This document shows, in pieces, positions 35,573 to 43,953 of a stretch of DNA of 64,000 nt. A model generated the notes under the pieces. It saw nothing but the letters and a program-made list of their open reading frames with translations. It searched no databases and was not told the origin of the DNA. Position 1 is the first letter of the stretch, and each line of letters starts with the position of its first letter. The stretch lies in NCBI GenBank assembly GCA_018714385.1, contig DVNL01000012.1, forward strand, positions 1 to 64,000. Direction: 5' to 3'. Position numbers and translations under genes: made by a program. The DNA comes from Candidatus Enterosoma merdigallinarum. Its GTDB lineage: Bacteria; Bacillota_I; Bacilli_A; RFN20; CAG-288.

Positions 35573-35650
35573 GCTCCCATAGCTCAGTCCGGATAGAGCG
35601 ACCGCCTCCTAAGCGGTAGGCCGCAAGTTCAAATCTTGCTGGGAGCGCCA
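35573..35650 (+). tRNA. tRNA-Arg (anticodon CCT)
   Basis: 78 nt with encoded CCA. Acceptor GCTCCCA/TGGGAGC, anticodon stem ACCGC/GCGGT with loop CTCCTAA. Reads AGG. Confidence 0.94.
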
Positions 35651-35653
35651 TTT

Positions 35654-35732
35654 GCGCCCGTAGCTCAGCCCGGATCAGAGCACAAGCCTCCGAAGCTTGG
35701 GGCCAAGGGTTCAAATCCCTTCGGGCGCACCA
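35654..35732 (+). tRNA. tRNA-Arg (anticodon CCG)
   Basis: 79 nt with encoded CCA. Acceptor GCGCCCG/CGGGCGC, anticodon stem CAAGC/GCTTG with loop CTCCGAA. Reads CGG. The final A of CCA is also the first base of an in-frame ATG of the following CDS. Confidence 0.94.
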
Positions 35733-35743
35733 TGAAGAGAAAC

Positions 35744-36055
35744 ATGGGATTCTTGTTAAAGAAAATTCTACTGAAAATCGCCTCCATGTCCAAACGGGCC
35801 AGCGCAATCTACTGCATCGTCCTGACGATTCTCTTTTTGGTCGGCATCGCATTGTTCCTGACGGGCATTCTCTATGCTCTTCCAGACACCGAAATGCCAT
35901 CCTTCGCCATCATCTGCCTTGCCATCGGCTCCCTCGTCATCCTTGCCATCTTGGCGACGGTCGCATTGACCTCTCTTGCCTCCAACTATATCGAATCCGA
36001 AGAGACCGACAAGGAAACGGATGCAAGCAAAGGGCAAGAAGAAGATTCGCACTGA
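35744..36055 (+). CDS. Small two-helix membrane protein encoded between two tRNA genes
   Basis: 103 aa from ATG 35744 (GAAGAG 5 nt upstream); an in-frame ATG at 35732 would add four residues and overlaps the tRNA-Arg CCA. Two transmembrane helices (IYCIVLTILFLVGIALFLTGILYAL and FAIICLAIGSLVILAILATVALTSLA) and an acidic tail. The TGA stop shares its last two bases with the first two bases of tRNA-Leu. No family recognised. The whole gap between the tRNAs is used by this frame, so it must be expressed from the tRNA transcript. Confidence 0.7.
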   Translation: MGFLLKKILLKIASMSKRASAIYCIVLTILFLVGIALFLTGILYALPDTEMPSFAIICLAIGSLVILAILATVALTSLASNYIESEETDKETDASKGQEEDSH

Positions 36056-36137
36056 CGCTGTGGTGGAATTGGTAGACACGCAGGACTTAGAATCCTGTGG
36101 CTTGCCCGTGAGAGTTCAAGTCTCTCCAGCGTCACCA
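36054..36137 (+). tRNA. tRNA-Leu (anticodon TAG)
   Basis: 84 nt with encoded CCA. Acceptor GACGCTG/CAGCGTC, anticodon stem CAGGA/TCCTG with loop CTTAGAA, class II variable arm. Reads CTA (and other CTN by wobble). Confidence 0.94.
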
Positions 36138-36183
36138 TTGACAACTGATGTTCTGATCCAATAGGGTCGGAATGAGTCCGGTA

Positions 36184-36208
36184 AAGTCCTTGAAATAAGG
36201 GCTTTTTT
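36184..36208 (+). terminator. Terminator after tRNA-Leu (TAG)
   Basis: Stem AAGTCCTT/AAGGGCTT (one G-T pair), 5-nt loop, four or more T. Confidence 0.7.
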
Positions 36209-36500
36209 CTTGCAAGATTCTCTCTGTCAAACACAGTCTCATACATCATACCGCCTCGTGACTATTAACGGAACGGATTGAATGATTCAGCCAGTCCAAA
36301 TCACAGAATCGCCTCGTCGTTCAGCGTACAGGTGATATTCATATTCCGAACCAAGGCAAACAATCGAAACAAGGAAATGCGCCTGTTGAGAAATCATGCT
36401 AGGTTCCAGAAAAATCTGGCAAGGACACATAAAATACTAGAAACAGTAAAGCATTTCCAATAAAACACCTCTTTTTCTATTTCAAAAACCGGCAGTTCTT
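36209..36500. other. Intergenic stretch without a supported gene
   Basis: Moderately AT-rich. Contains one copy of a TATTAACGGAAC motif (36263-36274) that recurs at 45138-45149 and, with one change, at 45642-45653. Confidence 0.35.
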
Positions 36501-36757
36501 TTATATTGTTTCAAAATCGGAATCTTGATAGTCCCTCCAGTCGAACCCATCGTCGAGGACATGGAAGCATTCCATCCTATAAAAACCATCGATCCGTATG
36601 CGATAGCCCCGCTTCCCGGGCGTCGAACAATATTCGGAAGAAACTTCCCATCCCCCAAAATCGAAACTGAAAACATTATTTTCGAATTTCCATCCATACT
36701 CAATATAAGCTCCGTCCGGATGGAGTGAGGGACGAACGCTTAATGGAAACAAGATTC
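36501..36757 (-). pseudogene. Probable frameshifted 3' part of the secreted protein gene
   Basis: Open minus-strand frame that begins 17 nt before the stop of the upstream frame, without a ribosome binding site (only TTG near its start). It reads well as protein: SLHPDGAYIEYGWKFENNV, FSFDFGGWEVSSEYCS, GYRIRIDGFYRMECFHVLDDGF. It looks like the continuation of the 36740-37213 gene after a one-base shift. Alternative: a separate short protein translated by coupling. Confidence 0.45.
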
Positions 36758-37213
36758 AAGACGGCCAAAGTTAACAGAGGCATTGCCTGTAAAGACGTAT
36801 TGCGCAAGCTGCTTGTAGGGAGGAGCGTAGTCCTCCGAAAGCCGAAAGTCCTTGTCATCGGCTATGAAACGATAGAGTAAGTCGTCGATTTCGTAGAAGA
36901 AGCACTGCTTATAGTAAGCTTTCAGATATTCGACATACGTTATCTTTTCCGAATCATAAAGGAAAAGGCCGAGAGATTCATCAACTTTCCATCGGAGACT
37001 TGGAATATCGATGTTAAAGGTGGCTTTGTTGTCTCTTGTCAACGTACAGGTGATTTCCTTTTCTTCCTGACCACCGGGCTCATTGATGATATCCGACTCG
37101 AAGACGAGATACACAGAGTCCCCGCTGCTTGAGCTTGAATCAAGGGAGTAGGACACCAATGGGAAACTGATTATGCTGAGCAAAAGCGACGCAAAAACAG
37201 TGTTCTTTTTCAT
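36740..37213 (-). CDS. Secreted protein, probably truncated by a frameshift
   Basis: 157 aa from ATG 37213 (AAAGAGGTG 8 nt upstream). Signal peptide MKKNTVFASLLLSIISFPLVSYS followed by a Ser-rich segment. It has beta strands (VYLVFESDIIN, ITCTLTRDNKATFNIDIPSLRWKV) in the style of the lipoprotein at 6752. The frame ends at GRLESCFH, where a second minus-strand frame continues with similar character. Confidence 0.6.
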   Translation of the reverse strand: MKKNTVFASLLLSIISFPLVSYSLDSSSSSGDSVYLVFESDIINEPGGQEEKEITCTLTRDNKATFNIDIPSLRWKVDESLGLFLYDSEKITYVEYLKAYYKQCFFYEIDDLLYRFIADDKDFRLSEDYAPPYKQLAQYVFTGNASVNFGRLESCFH

Positions 37214-37621
37214 AAAAGTCACCTCTTTGCAAAATAAGCGGAAAGAAGTGCAAGCGAAGAAAGAAAAACAGCTGCGCTCATTTTTACGTTTCCCCTTTTT
37301 TAAAAGCATGCCATGTTCCTATGTAAAAGACTAGAGATGCCAAATAAAACCGTTTTTCAAGCTTCGCTCCTACCATCTTTCAAAACGAAGAACACCTTCA
37401 TTGGATATGCGACTTGGCTTTTGAAACGGCACCCCATCCGTTTCGCATATCCACCCAATAGATTTAAGACAATGTGGTTGACTACAGATTTGAATTCGTC
37501 TTCCTTTCGTTGATAGCTGTAATCTCATCCCCCATAGAAGCCACTCAAAATATGGCACCGGTCAAGCTCTAGAAGATCAGTCCGTTTCACTCGGATGCTA
37601 TAATCATGAAGAGGAAATCCT
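37214..37621. other. Intergenic region with a large imperfect hairpin
   Basis: No supported ORF. 37403-37452 holds nested inverted repeats: outer GGATATGC/GCATATCC (37403-37410 with 37445-37452) and inner GAAACGG/CCGTTTC (37423-37429 with 37438-37444), with a 12-nt bulge on one side. Upstream of the TIGR04076 gene an extended -10 TGC-TATAAT is present at 37596-37604. Confidence 0.5.
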
Positions 37622-37921
37622 ATGAAACTGCGCATAACAGCAATGCGAATCGTCCGGCACGAGGACTTGATCGCTCGATACGAAAACCCGTTGGAAAATC
37701 CCTGTCCGATCAAGGAAGGCGACACCTTCTTGTTGACCTGCCTTGAAAAGCCAGAGGGTCTTTGCGAAAGTGCATGGCAGACTCTTTTTCCTTTTGCCTT
37801 CGCTTTGATGAATGGGGCGGAATCTCTTTATGACGGGTGGATGAAAAACAAGAAAACCGCCATGGTTTCCTGTAACGACGGATTTCGTCCTGTCAGTTTT
37901 TATCTGGAAGTTATCGATTGA
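37622..37921 (+). CDS. TIGR04076 family small protein
   Basis: 99 aa. Matches the family layout: basic start with a beta strand (MKLRITAMRI), HEDLIARY, NPCPIKEGDTF, KPEGLCESAWQTLFPF, a MKNKKTAMVSCNDGFRPVSFYLEVI end with the conserved C-x-D-G-x-RPV. Cysteines (PCP, LC, SC) may bind a metal. Function unknown. Ribosome binding site GAGGA. Confidence 0.75.
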   Translation: MKLRITAMRIVRHEDLIARYENPLENPCPIKEGDTFLLTCLEKPEGLCESAWQTLFPFAFALMNGAESLYDGWMKNKKTAMVSCNDGFRPVSFYLEVID

Positions 37922-37943
37922 ACAGTCCCTTTTAAAACAAGTC

Positions 37944-38816
37944 TTATTTTATTTCAATTTCATAGCCATAAGCGAATTCGCATCCGACCGATAAGATGTT
38001 GATGCCTGGCTTTTTGCTTATTTCCTTAGAGCTTCCGATTGTGTCGGGAAGTCCAAACCAGGGTTCAATGCAGACATAATCTCCGAACTTCATGTCCGAC
38101 CAGAGAGCGACGTAAGGCGCATCGTGCTTATGGATGACCAATGCCGATCCGTCTTTCTTTTCCAAAGCGACATCCTCAAAAGATTCGGCGTCCAGGATGA
38201 CCGTATTGATACGTCGGAAAAGATCCCTGCTGAGAGGAAGCCGAGACGGTATCCTTTCCTTTTCTCCCGTCATGAAGGAAAAAGAAGGATCCTGCAAAAG
38301 GATAGTGGCTTGTCCTCCGTTTTTGATTTCGACGGTGTTTCCGGAGATGTCGAATTCTTCTTCTCTCCTCACGCCGGGAAGGCGGAAAGCCGGATGGGCG
38401 CCGAGCATGAAGGGCATCGGCGCATAGGAGCGATTGACGATGCGGTAGGACAGGGAAACGCCGTTTCCTTTCAAGGCATAGGTCAAGCAAAACTCAAAGT
38501 CGAAAGGATACCGGGTCCGCGTCTCCTTGTCGGAAGAGAAACAGGCGCGAAGACAGGTTTCAGAGACCCTTTCGAGTCTGGCGTCCATGTAGCGCAGAAG
38601 ACCGTGGTTCTTCAGGGAATATGTCTCACCTTCATAGGTATAGCTCTGGTCCATCAGTCTTGCGACGACGGGAAAGATTATGATGTCCTGTCCCTGCCAT
38701 GAATCCGGGTGAGGCTGGTAGAGAAGTTCCTCCCCTCTTTCCTTGTCGAAGAGGGAGACCATTGATCCGCCTCTTTCCCCGACTTCCAGGGATATCTTTT
38801 CGTTTTCTATTCTCAT
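37944..38816 (-). CDS. Aldose 1-epimerase family protein (galactose mutarotase-like)
   Basis: 290 aa. Typical family features: GGSMVSLFDKERGEELLYQPH, the ARLMDQSYTYEGETYSLKNHGLLR block with catalytic His, PMPFMLGAHPAFRLP, and CIEPWFGLPDT with the catalytic Glu. It is closer to the LacX/YphB-like subgroup than to classical GalM. Catalyses alpha/beta anomer interconversion of hexoses. Shares a divergent intergenic region with hslO; both have the same GCCTATAAT -10. Confidence 0.82.
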   Translation of the reverse strand: MRIENEKISLEVGERGGSMVSLFDKERGEELLYQPHPDSWQGQDIIIFPVVARLMDQSYTYEGETYSLKNHGLLRYMDARLERVSETCLRACFSSDKETRTRYPFDFEFCLTYALKGNGVSLSYRIVNRSYAPMPFMLGAHPAFRLPGVRREEEFDISGNTVEIKNGGQATILLQDPSFSFMTGEKERIPSRLPLSRDLFRRINTVILDAESFEDVALEKKDGSALVIHKHDAPYVALWSDMKFGDYVCIEPWFGLPDTIGSSKEISKKPGINILSVGCEFAYGYEIEIK

Positions 38817-38883
38817 AGTACGTTCCTCTCTTTCATTATAGGCCTTCCGTCCTCTTTTTCCTTCTCTTTCCTTTCCGCGAGCC

Positions 38884-38889
38884 TATAAT
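38884..38889 (+). promoter_or_regulatory. hslO -10 element
   Basis: TATAAT with a GGAGG ribosome binding site 8 nt downstream; a matching minus-strand TATAAT for the epimerase gene lies at 38840-38835. -35 sequences are weak. Confidence 0.5.
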
Positions 38890-38910
38890 TCTCTTGGAGG
38901 ATCGATACCT

Positions 38911-39804
38911 ATGGAAGACAAGGATTATATGATTCGGGCCATCAGCGGAAACGAAGAAGTCAGAGCCTTTGCCCTTCGAACGACAAAGCTCGTCGAAAAG
39001 GCACGTCAGATACATGACGACTCTCCGGTCGCGACGGCAGCCCTGGGAAGAACGCTTTCGGCTGCGCTCATGATGGGAGACATGCTGAAGAACAAGCAGG
39101 ACCTCATCACGATCCATATCCAGGGGGAAGGTCCCCTGAAGCAGATCCTGGCGACGGCGAACATGGACGGAGAAGTCAAAGGCTATGTCGCCGATCCCTC
39201 CGTCATCCTTCCGCCAAAGGAGAACGGCCATCTCGACGTCGGAGGAGCGATCGGAAAAGGCGTCCTCACGGTCATAAAGGACTATGGACTCAAAGACCCC
39301 TACGTTTCCCAGGTCGACCTCGTCACCGGAGAGATTGCGGAAGATCTGACCTATTATTTCGCCCAGTCCGAGCAGACGCCGACGGCGATAGGCCTGGGCG
39401 TGCTCATGAACAAGGACGTGACTGTCCGCTGCGCCGGAGGCTTCATCGTCCAGCTCATGCCAAATGCACACGAGAAGACAATAGCCCAGCTGGAAAAGAA
39501 CTTGAAGGGCCTTTCCTCAGTCACGGACATCCTCAAGGATGGCCACACGCCGGAAGATCTTCTCGCCGTAGTTTTGAGAGACATGGATATGAAGATTCTT
39601 GGACAGAAAGACGTCCGCTTCGCCTGTCACTGCTCCAAGGAGAAAGGCTATCGCGCCTTGGCCACGCTCGGAAAAAAGGAACTCCAAGAATTGCTCGATG
39701 AAGGAAAAGGTGCCGAGGTAAACTGCGAATTCTGCGGAAAGAACTATTGCTATTCCACAGATGATATAAAGAACATCCTAATAGAATTAAGCAAAAAGGC
39801 TTAG
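38911..39804 (+). CDS. hslO: Redox-regulated chaperone Hsp33
   Basis: 297 aa. MIRAISGNEEVRAFALRTTKLVEKARQIHDDSPVATAALGRTLSAALMMG, IHIQGEGPLKQILATANMDGEVKGYVADP and GVLTVIKDYGLKDPYVSQVDLVTGEIAEDLTYYFAQSEQTPTAIGLGV are highly conserved. The redox switch is intact: CHC near residue 237 and CEFC near 271 bind zinc when reduced. Holdase for oxidatively unfolded proteins. Confidence 0.96.
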   Translation: MEDKDYMIRAISGNEEVRAFALRTTKLVEKARQIHDDSPVATAALGRTLSAALMMGDMLKNKQDLITIHIQGEGPLKQILATANMDGEVKGYVADPSVILPPKENGHLDVGGAIGKGVLTVIKDYGLKDPYVSQVDLVTGEIAEDLTYYFAQSEQTPTAIGLGVLMNKDVTVRCAGGFIVQLMPNAHEKTIAQLEKNLKGLSSVTDILKDGHTPEDLLAVVLRDMDMKILGQKDVRFACHCSKEKGYRALATLGKKELQELLDEGKGAEVNCEFCGKNYCYSTDDIKNILIELSKKA

Positions 39805-39834
39805 TTCATTTTCGCTGTCATTTTAAGAAAACAA

Positions 39835-40212
39835 TTAGGACTTGAGTCTGGATTCCATAAGTTTCATGTCATAATCGAACAGATATTCGTGAAGTAAAAA
39901 GTAGGCCTTTTTAAAATGCCTTTTGTCAAAGAAAACGATATCGCATCCTCTTTGATCATAGACACTAAGAATGCAATTAAGTCTCTTCGAGACAAAATGG
40001 ACGCGACTATAATGAGGGTTTAATTGTTTCAGCAACTCTTCCTCGAAATCGCATAATCTGTCAAATCGGAAAATATGTCTTGTCTTCCCAATCAGCTCGC
40101 CTTCTGAATCGGATATTTCCGCATCATCAAAAATCTCCGCTATGTCGAAAGACCCGATCTCGAGACGACAGGAACGGTCCAAAGCAAGCTTCTCTATTTC
40201 GGAAGGGCCGAC
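39835..40212 (-). pseudogene. 5'-truncated gene fragment, unknown
   Basis: The last ~125 codons of a minus-strand frame read as real protein (FRFDRLCDFEEELLKQLNPH, DIVFFDKRHFKKAYFLLHEY, ending MKLMESRLKS). No start codon with a ribosome binding site is found, and further upstream the frame becomes a shadow of the Ig-like gene on the other strand. Probably a truncated remnant. No family recognised. Confidence 0.5.
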
Positions 40213-40215
40213 AAC

Positions 40216-41462
40216 ATGTCCGTGAACGAAAAGGACATCCTCGCAAACGAAATCACCTTGGACCAGACGTCCCTCTCCCTGGTCAAGGGCCAGAGCAAAA
40301 AGATCGAGGTGACCGCCATTAAGCCGGAGAATGCTGCCGACAAGACCGTCACATGGGGCAGCGCCGACGAGAAGGTCGCATCGGTCGATGAAAACGGAAA
40401 CGTCACGGGCGTCGCTCCTGGAACGACGACGATCACGGCCAAGGTCGGACTTGCCAGTGCGACTTGCAATGTCACCGTCACCGATTCCGCCATTCCCGTC
40501 ACGTCCGTCAGTCTCGACAAAAAGAGCATAGAGCTTCACGTCGGCGACAAGGGCGAACAGCTCGCCGCCACGATCAGCCCCGAAAATGCCACCGACAAGA
40601 CCGTCAGCTGGTCTTCTTCCGATGCCACTGTCGCCAAGGTCGACCAAAACGGATTCGTCACGCCGGTCAAAGAAGGCACGGCGACGATCACGGCGACAGT
40701 CAACGGCCAGTCTGCCACCTGCAAGGTGACGGTCGAGGAGAAGAAGGCCAACGAGCCGACGAAGCCCTGCACGGCCTACAACGGCAAGAGTTCTTCACTC
40801 CCGGAAACTGGGACGACAGCACCGGCAACGCGAAGCCTCGTGACGAAAGCATTCTCGACGAAAACGGAAACCTCGTCTTCACATCCGACACCAAGAGCCG
40901 CTTCGATCTCTTCCATTGCGCCGGAGAGAATGGTTCGTATCTGCACTACGGCGATGCCGCCAACAAGAGCGGAATCGACGCAGTCGTCGGAAAATCCACG
41001 ACTTACACGATGGCGATATCTTCGACCGGAGCCTTCGACCTGATGATCCTCGGCGTCAAAGGCGCCTATGATCCTTCCACGTCGGGAGTCGCATCCCACT
41101 ATCTCCACATCGGAGAAGACGGCAAGGTCTCCCTGGACTTGACCGGCCCCAACAGCGATCATTTCTCCGACAGATTCACGGGTGCGAGCACCTTCAAGAT
41201 GGGACAGGAGAACACGCTTTCCCTGACTCTGACGAGAGTGAGCAAAGATGCCTTGACTATCACCATCGAAATCAACGGCGAAAAGGTCCTTCTCGAAGGC
41301 GAAACCTTCGAAGGCAGCAGAGGCGTGTATTCCGTCGACGAGAACGGGGTTCTCACGAACACCTATCCTTCCTCCAATTCCGGCATGGGTCAGCGCTTCG
41401 GCGTCTATCCCGAAGGCGATTCCATCGTCACCATCTCCGGCCTCGCCATCGAAAACAACTGA
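40216..41462 (+). pseudogene. Surface protein remnant: two BIG_2 Ig-like domains plus C-terminal beta domain, 5'-truncated and frameshifted
   Basis: The first frame (from ATG 40216) carries two bacterial Ig-like group 2 domains: ITLDQTSLSLVKGQSKKIEVTA..TTTITAKVG and VTSVSLDKKSIELHVGDKGEQLAA..TATITATVNG. There is no signal peptide, and coding character extends upstream of the ATG to a stop at 40105, so the 5' end is missing. Near 40787 the coding frame shifts: the second frame continues with FFTPGNWDDSTGNAKPRDES, a concanavalin-like beta domain, and a stop at 41462. A terminator follows. Intact relatives would be exported cell-surface proteins. Confidence 0.7.
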
Positions 41463-41469
41463 TGTTCAG

Positions 41470-41500
41470 GGTTGCCGAGAAATACCCGGCAACCCTTTTA
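41470..41500 (+). terminator. Terminator after the Ig-like gene remnant
   Basis: 9-bp perfect stem GGGTTGCCG/CGGCAACCC with four T. Confidence 0.8.
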
Positions 41501-41610
41501 TTGTGGCAACCGGAACGTCTGACATTCCATACCGATATTTCTCACTTCCGGGTACGATGCTCCTGAACGCCCACAACCGATTCCACCCCGGGAGTCTTAG
41601 AACGAGCAGC

Positions 41611-41645
41611 AAAAAAGCCGCCAGGAAGCAATCGATCCTGACGGC
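41611..41645 (-). terminator. Terminator of the DUF975 gene
   Basis: Minus strand: GCCGTCAGG/CCTGGCGGC (one G-T pair), 11-nt loop, six T; it ends 12 nt after the stop. Confidence 0.75.
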
Positions 41646-41656
41646 TCAAGGCTATC

Positions 41657-42358
41657 TTATTCGGCAGTTGCGGGCGTTTTGCCGACAGTGTCGAAGTACA
41701 GGTTGCTTTTTGCCGTCATGTAATATGGATAGACATAAAGATACATACCGCCGAAGGTGATGAGGCAAAGCAACCACCAGCCGATGAAGCTGAGTTCAAA
41801 AAGGAAAAGCCGCAACATCTTTTTCTTCGTCATGGCAAAGGACTTCTTGATGCAATTCAGGGCCGAGAGATCGACTTCGTCGTTGAGAATATAAAAACTG
41901 AAATAAAGCTTAAGCGAAACCCAAATGAAATAGACAAGATAAATCAGGCCGAGAATGATTCCGGCAATGGTCATGGCACTCTGAGGTGTAACGGTGCCTG
42001 CGCCGCTTGCCATAGCATTCCCAGTCGCTGCGCCGATGATCAACAGGATGATGCCGACGACAAGAAGAGGGACGACGAAGAAGAGAAGTTCCCACAAATA
42101 AAGGACTAAGGCTCTGGCAAATTGGCGGAAGCCACGATAAGTGGAATCAATGCCCTCTCTTTTGTTCATCGCCACGTCGTTAAAGTAGGTTATGTAACAG
42201 CATTGAACGGCACCGGCAACGAGAATGAAGCCGATCAAAAGACCGATCGTCATCGAACCAAACAAAGTAAGGTTTAGAAGAATCATCGTCAAAATCGCAT
42301 AGCCATAACCGTTCTTCATGTCCGCCTTGGCTTTCTGCTTCAGTTCTGAAATTTTCAT
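41657..42358 (-). CDS. DUF975 family integral membrane protein
   Basis: 233 aa from ATG 42358 (AGGAGGGA 6 nt upstream). N-terminal basic helix MKISELKQKAKADMKNGYG, then five or six membrane segments. The internal DSTYRGFRQFARALVLYLWELLFF and the SALNCIKKSFAMTKKKMLRLF block match the DUF975/YesL-like group of Bacillota. Family function unknown. Notable promoter: a C9/G9 tract sits between its -35 and -10. Confidence 0.78.
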   Translation of the reverse strand: MKISELKQKAKADMKNGYGYAILTMILLNLTLFGSMTIGLLIGFILVAGAVQCCYITYFNDVAMNKREGIDSTYRGFRQFARALVLYLWELLFFVVPLLVVGIILLIIGAATGNAMASGAGTVTPQSAMTIAGIILGLIYLVYFIWVSLKLYFSFYILNDEVDLSALNCIKKSFAMTKKKMLRLFLFELSFIGWWLLCLITFGGMYLYVYPYYMTAKSNLYFDTVGKTPATAE

Positions 42359-42376
42359 AATTCCCTCCTGCAAAAA

Positions 42377-42407
42377 ATCATACCCCCCCCCGCCTTGCTT
42401 TTGTCAA
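42377..42407 (-). promoter_or_regulatory. DUF975 gene promoter with homopolymer spacer
   Basis: Minus strand: -35 TTGACA (42407-42402), 19-nt spacer containing nine G (plus-strand C9 at 42383-42391), -10 TATGAT (42382-42377). Loss of two G would give the optimal 17-nt spacer. Confidence 0.6.
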
Positions 42408-43131
42408 TTTCAAAAGGCTTCTGTGATCATTTTTCCATTCCAAATTAAACTATGTATCTATATGTCGATTTCCATTTTCATTATTAAATATCCGTTCATC
42501 AAAAAATGACAAAATTGGCTTTTATATATTATTAAAAGCAAGAAAACCATCTTTCCAATAGAAATGGGGTCTGTTACTTTTTTCGTTTCTTTTAACAATC
42601 ACGCAAAGGCCTCTCTCTTATTGAATTTATCCAAGAGAAAAGGACTCGATCAGGAGTCCTCAAACGCCTATAGATCTAATGCGCCTAATGTGGCTATGAC
42701 GAAGGCAACAAGTCGAGCTGTTCAAGAGGCCTTTTCAAAGTTTCGTTATTGTCCGGCTCATGACTGAGCTCTTCGCTTTTATGAGGCAAGCTAACAACGC
42801 AAACAAAAATATATTCTCCCCCTCCAGTATTGCGTCTAGTATTTCACGCATTTTATAGATAAAACACGGAAGATTTCTTACGTCCATGAACTTCTTCAGT
42901 CTTTCAATCTTCAGGCAGAAGCCCCGAATAAGCCCCTTTTTCGCTTCCGTTACAAGACCCGACATCGTAAAAAGGAGCAATACTAGTTTAGTTTTATTCA
43001 ATCCTATGCGCCCTATCGTACCGTGGAAATAATATTCAGTAGTTTATTTTTTGTCTTCTCATGAGTTAATTTTAGGCTAATCGAAAGAACTCGTTGCGAT
43101 GCAAATGCGTCGCTTAGGATAATCGCTCTTT
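42408..43131. other. AT-rich intergenic region without a supported gene
   Basis: Marks the start of the AT-rich accessory stretch. Short open frames exist on both strands (42564-42767 plus; 42735-43001 minus) but lack ribosome binding sites or clear protein character. A perfect hairpin AGGACTC/GAGTCCT at 42641-42660 with a T-rich tail on the minus strand could be an orphan terminator. Confidence 0.35.
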
Positions 43132-43953
43132 TTATTCGACGCGATGATCGGCCAGAAGGATTTTGCTTTTGAAATACTTTTCTTGGAAATTCACCGCTTT
43201 TTTGATCTCTTCCTTGGAATAGTTTTCGCCTTGGCCGCAGACGACCAATTTGTCTTCGATATCGTCCTTTCTGTTTATTATCGCCAGGACTCTTCCCTCG
43301 AACGTTTTAACTGGCTTATCGATTCCTAGAACATAGGCGTCCTGATATTCGCCGTCCAACGCTTTGATTTCCCTGATATATCCATAGTTCAATGGATAGA
43401 CAATTCCATCATGGTCGTATCCAATAGGCCGATCGACAAACACTTTTACCTTTTCCCCGATCAAGGTTTTGAGTTTTTCAGTATAGAACAAACGCTTGGC
43501 TACCTTATAGGCTTTCTCCTGGATGGAGGAATTATCGTAATCAATGCTTTTCATCATCCTTTCGGCCGCATCGACTATGTCGAAAGTATGGTAAATATTG
43601 TAATATTTGATGATTTCCCTGGCGTTGAAGAGCTTATAGACGCTTTTGCTGGATAAGTTATACTTTAAGCAGAGGCATCGATAGACATAGCCTATCCAAA
43701 ACATTTGGTCAGGACTGTATTTTATTTCTCCATATCGGCTTTCGCCAAATTCCTCATCGAGGATATGAAAAACTTCTTCGATGGTATCGGAACGATATAA
43801 ATAGACTTTGTCATCGAAGGATTCGGCGATGGAAGAATAGACAAAACGCCTTATGAAAATCGGGGAGCTGTAGTTGGTTTTGGTAACCGATGCCTCGAAT
43901 ATTTTCGCCTGGGCCTGGCATAGTTTCAATTCAATATAACTAAGTGGCGTCAT
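43132..43953 (-). CDS. Partner (antitoxin-like) protein fused to a pyrophosphatase-like domain
   Basis: 273 aa. Residues ~1-135 form a helical domain (FIRRFVYSSIAESF, MFWIGYVYRCLCLKYNLSSKSVYKLFN, YHTFDIVDAAERM); from memory this resembles proteins encoded beside DUF3990 toxins. Residues ~165-270 resemble a minimal family I inorganic pyrophosphatase: VDRPIGYDHDGIVYPLNYGYI, DGEYQDAYVLG (compare DGDPVDVLV) and DDIEDKLVV. Its ATG overlaps the stop of the HTH-ART gene (ATGA), so stoichiometry is coupled. AT-rich codons. Assignment as antitoxin is inference from position. Confidence 0.65.
   Translation of the reverse strand: MTPLSYIELKLCQAQAKIFEASVTKTNYSSPIFIRRFVYSSIAESFDDKVYLYRSDTIEEVFHILDEEFGESRYGEIKYSPDQMFWIGYVYRCLCLKYNLSSKSVYKLFNAREIIKYYNIYHTFDIVDAAERMMKSIDYDNSSIQEKAYKVAKRLFYTEKLKTLIGEKVKVFVDRPIGYDHDGIVYPLNYGYIREIKALDGEYQDAYVLGIDKPVKTFEGRVLAIINRKDDIEDKLVVCGQGENYSKEEIKKAVNFQEKYFKSKILLADHRVE

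Noticed and set aside
37313-37513. 66-codon plus-strand ORF upstream of the TIGR04076 gene
   Set aside because: Runs through the nested inverted repeat, no ribosome binding site, no protein-like pattern.
39835-40647. Long minus-strand ORF of 270 codons
   Set aside because: Only its last ~125 codons look like protein; the rest mirrors the Ig-like repeats on the plus strand.
42564-42767. Plus-strand ORF of 67 codons in AT-rich DNA
   Set aside because: No ribosome binding site and no recognisable domain; kept only as part of the intergenic description.
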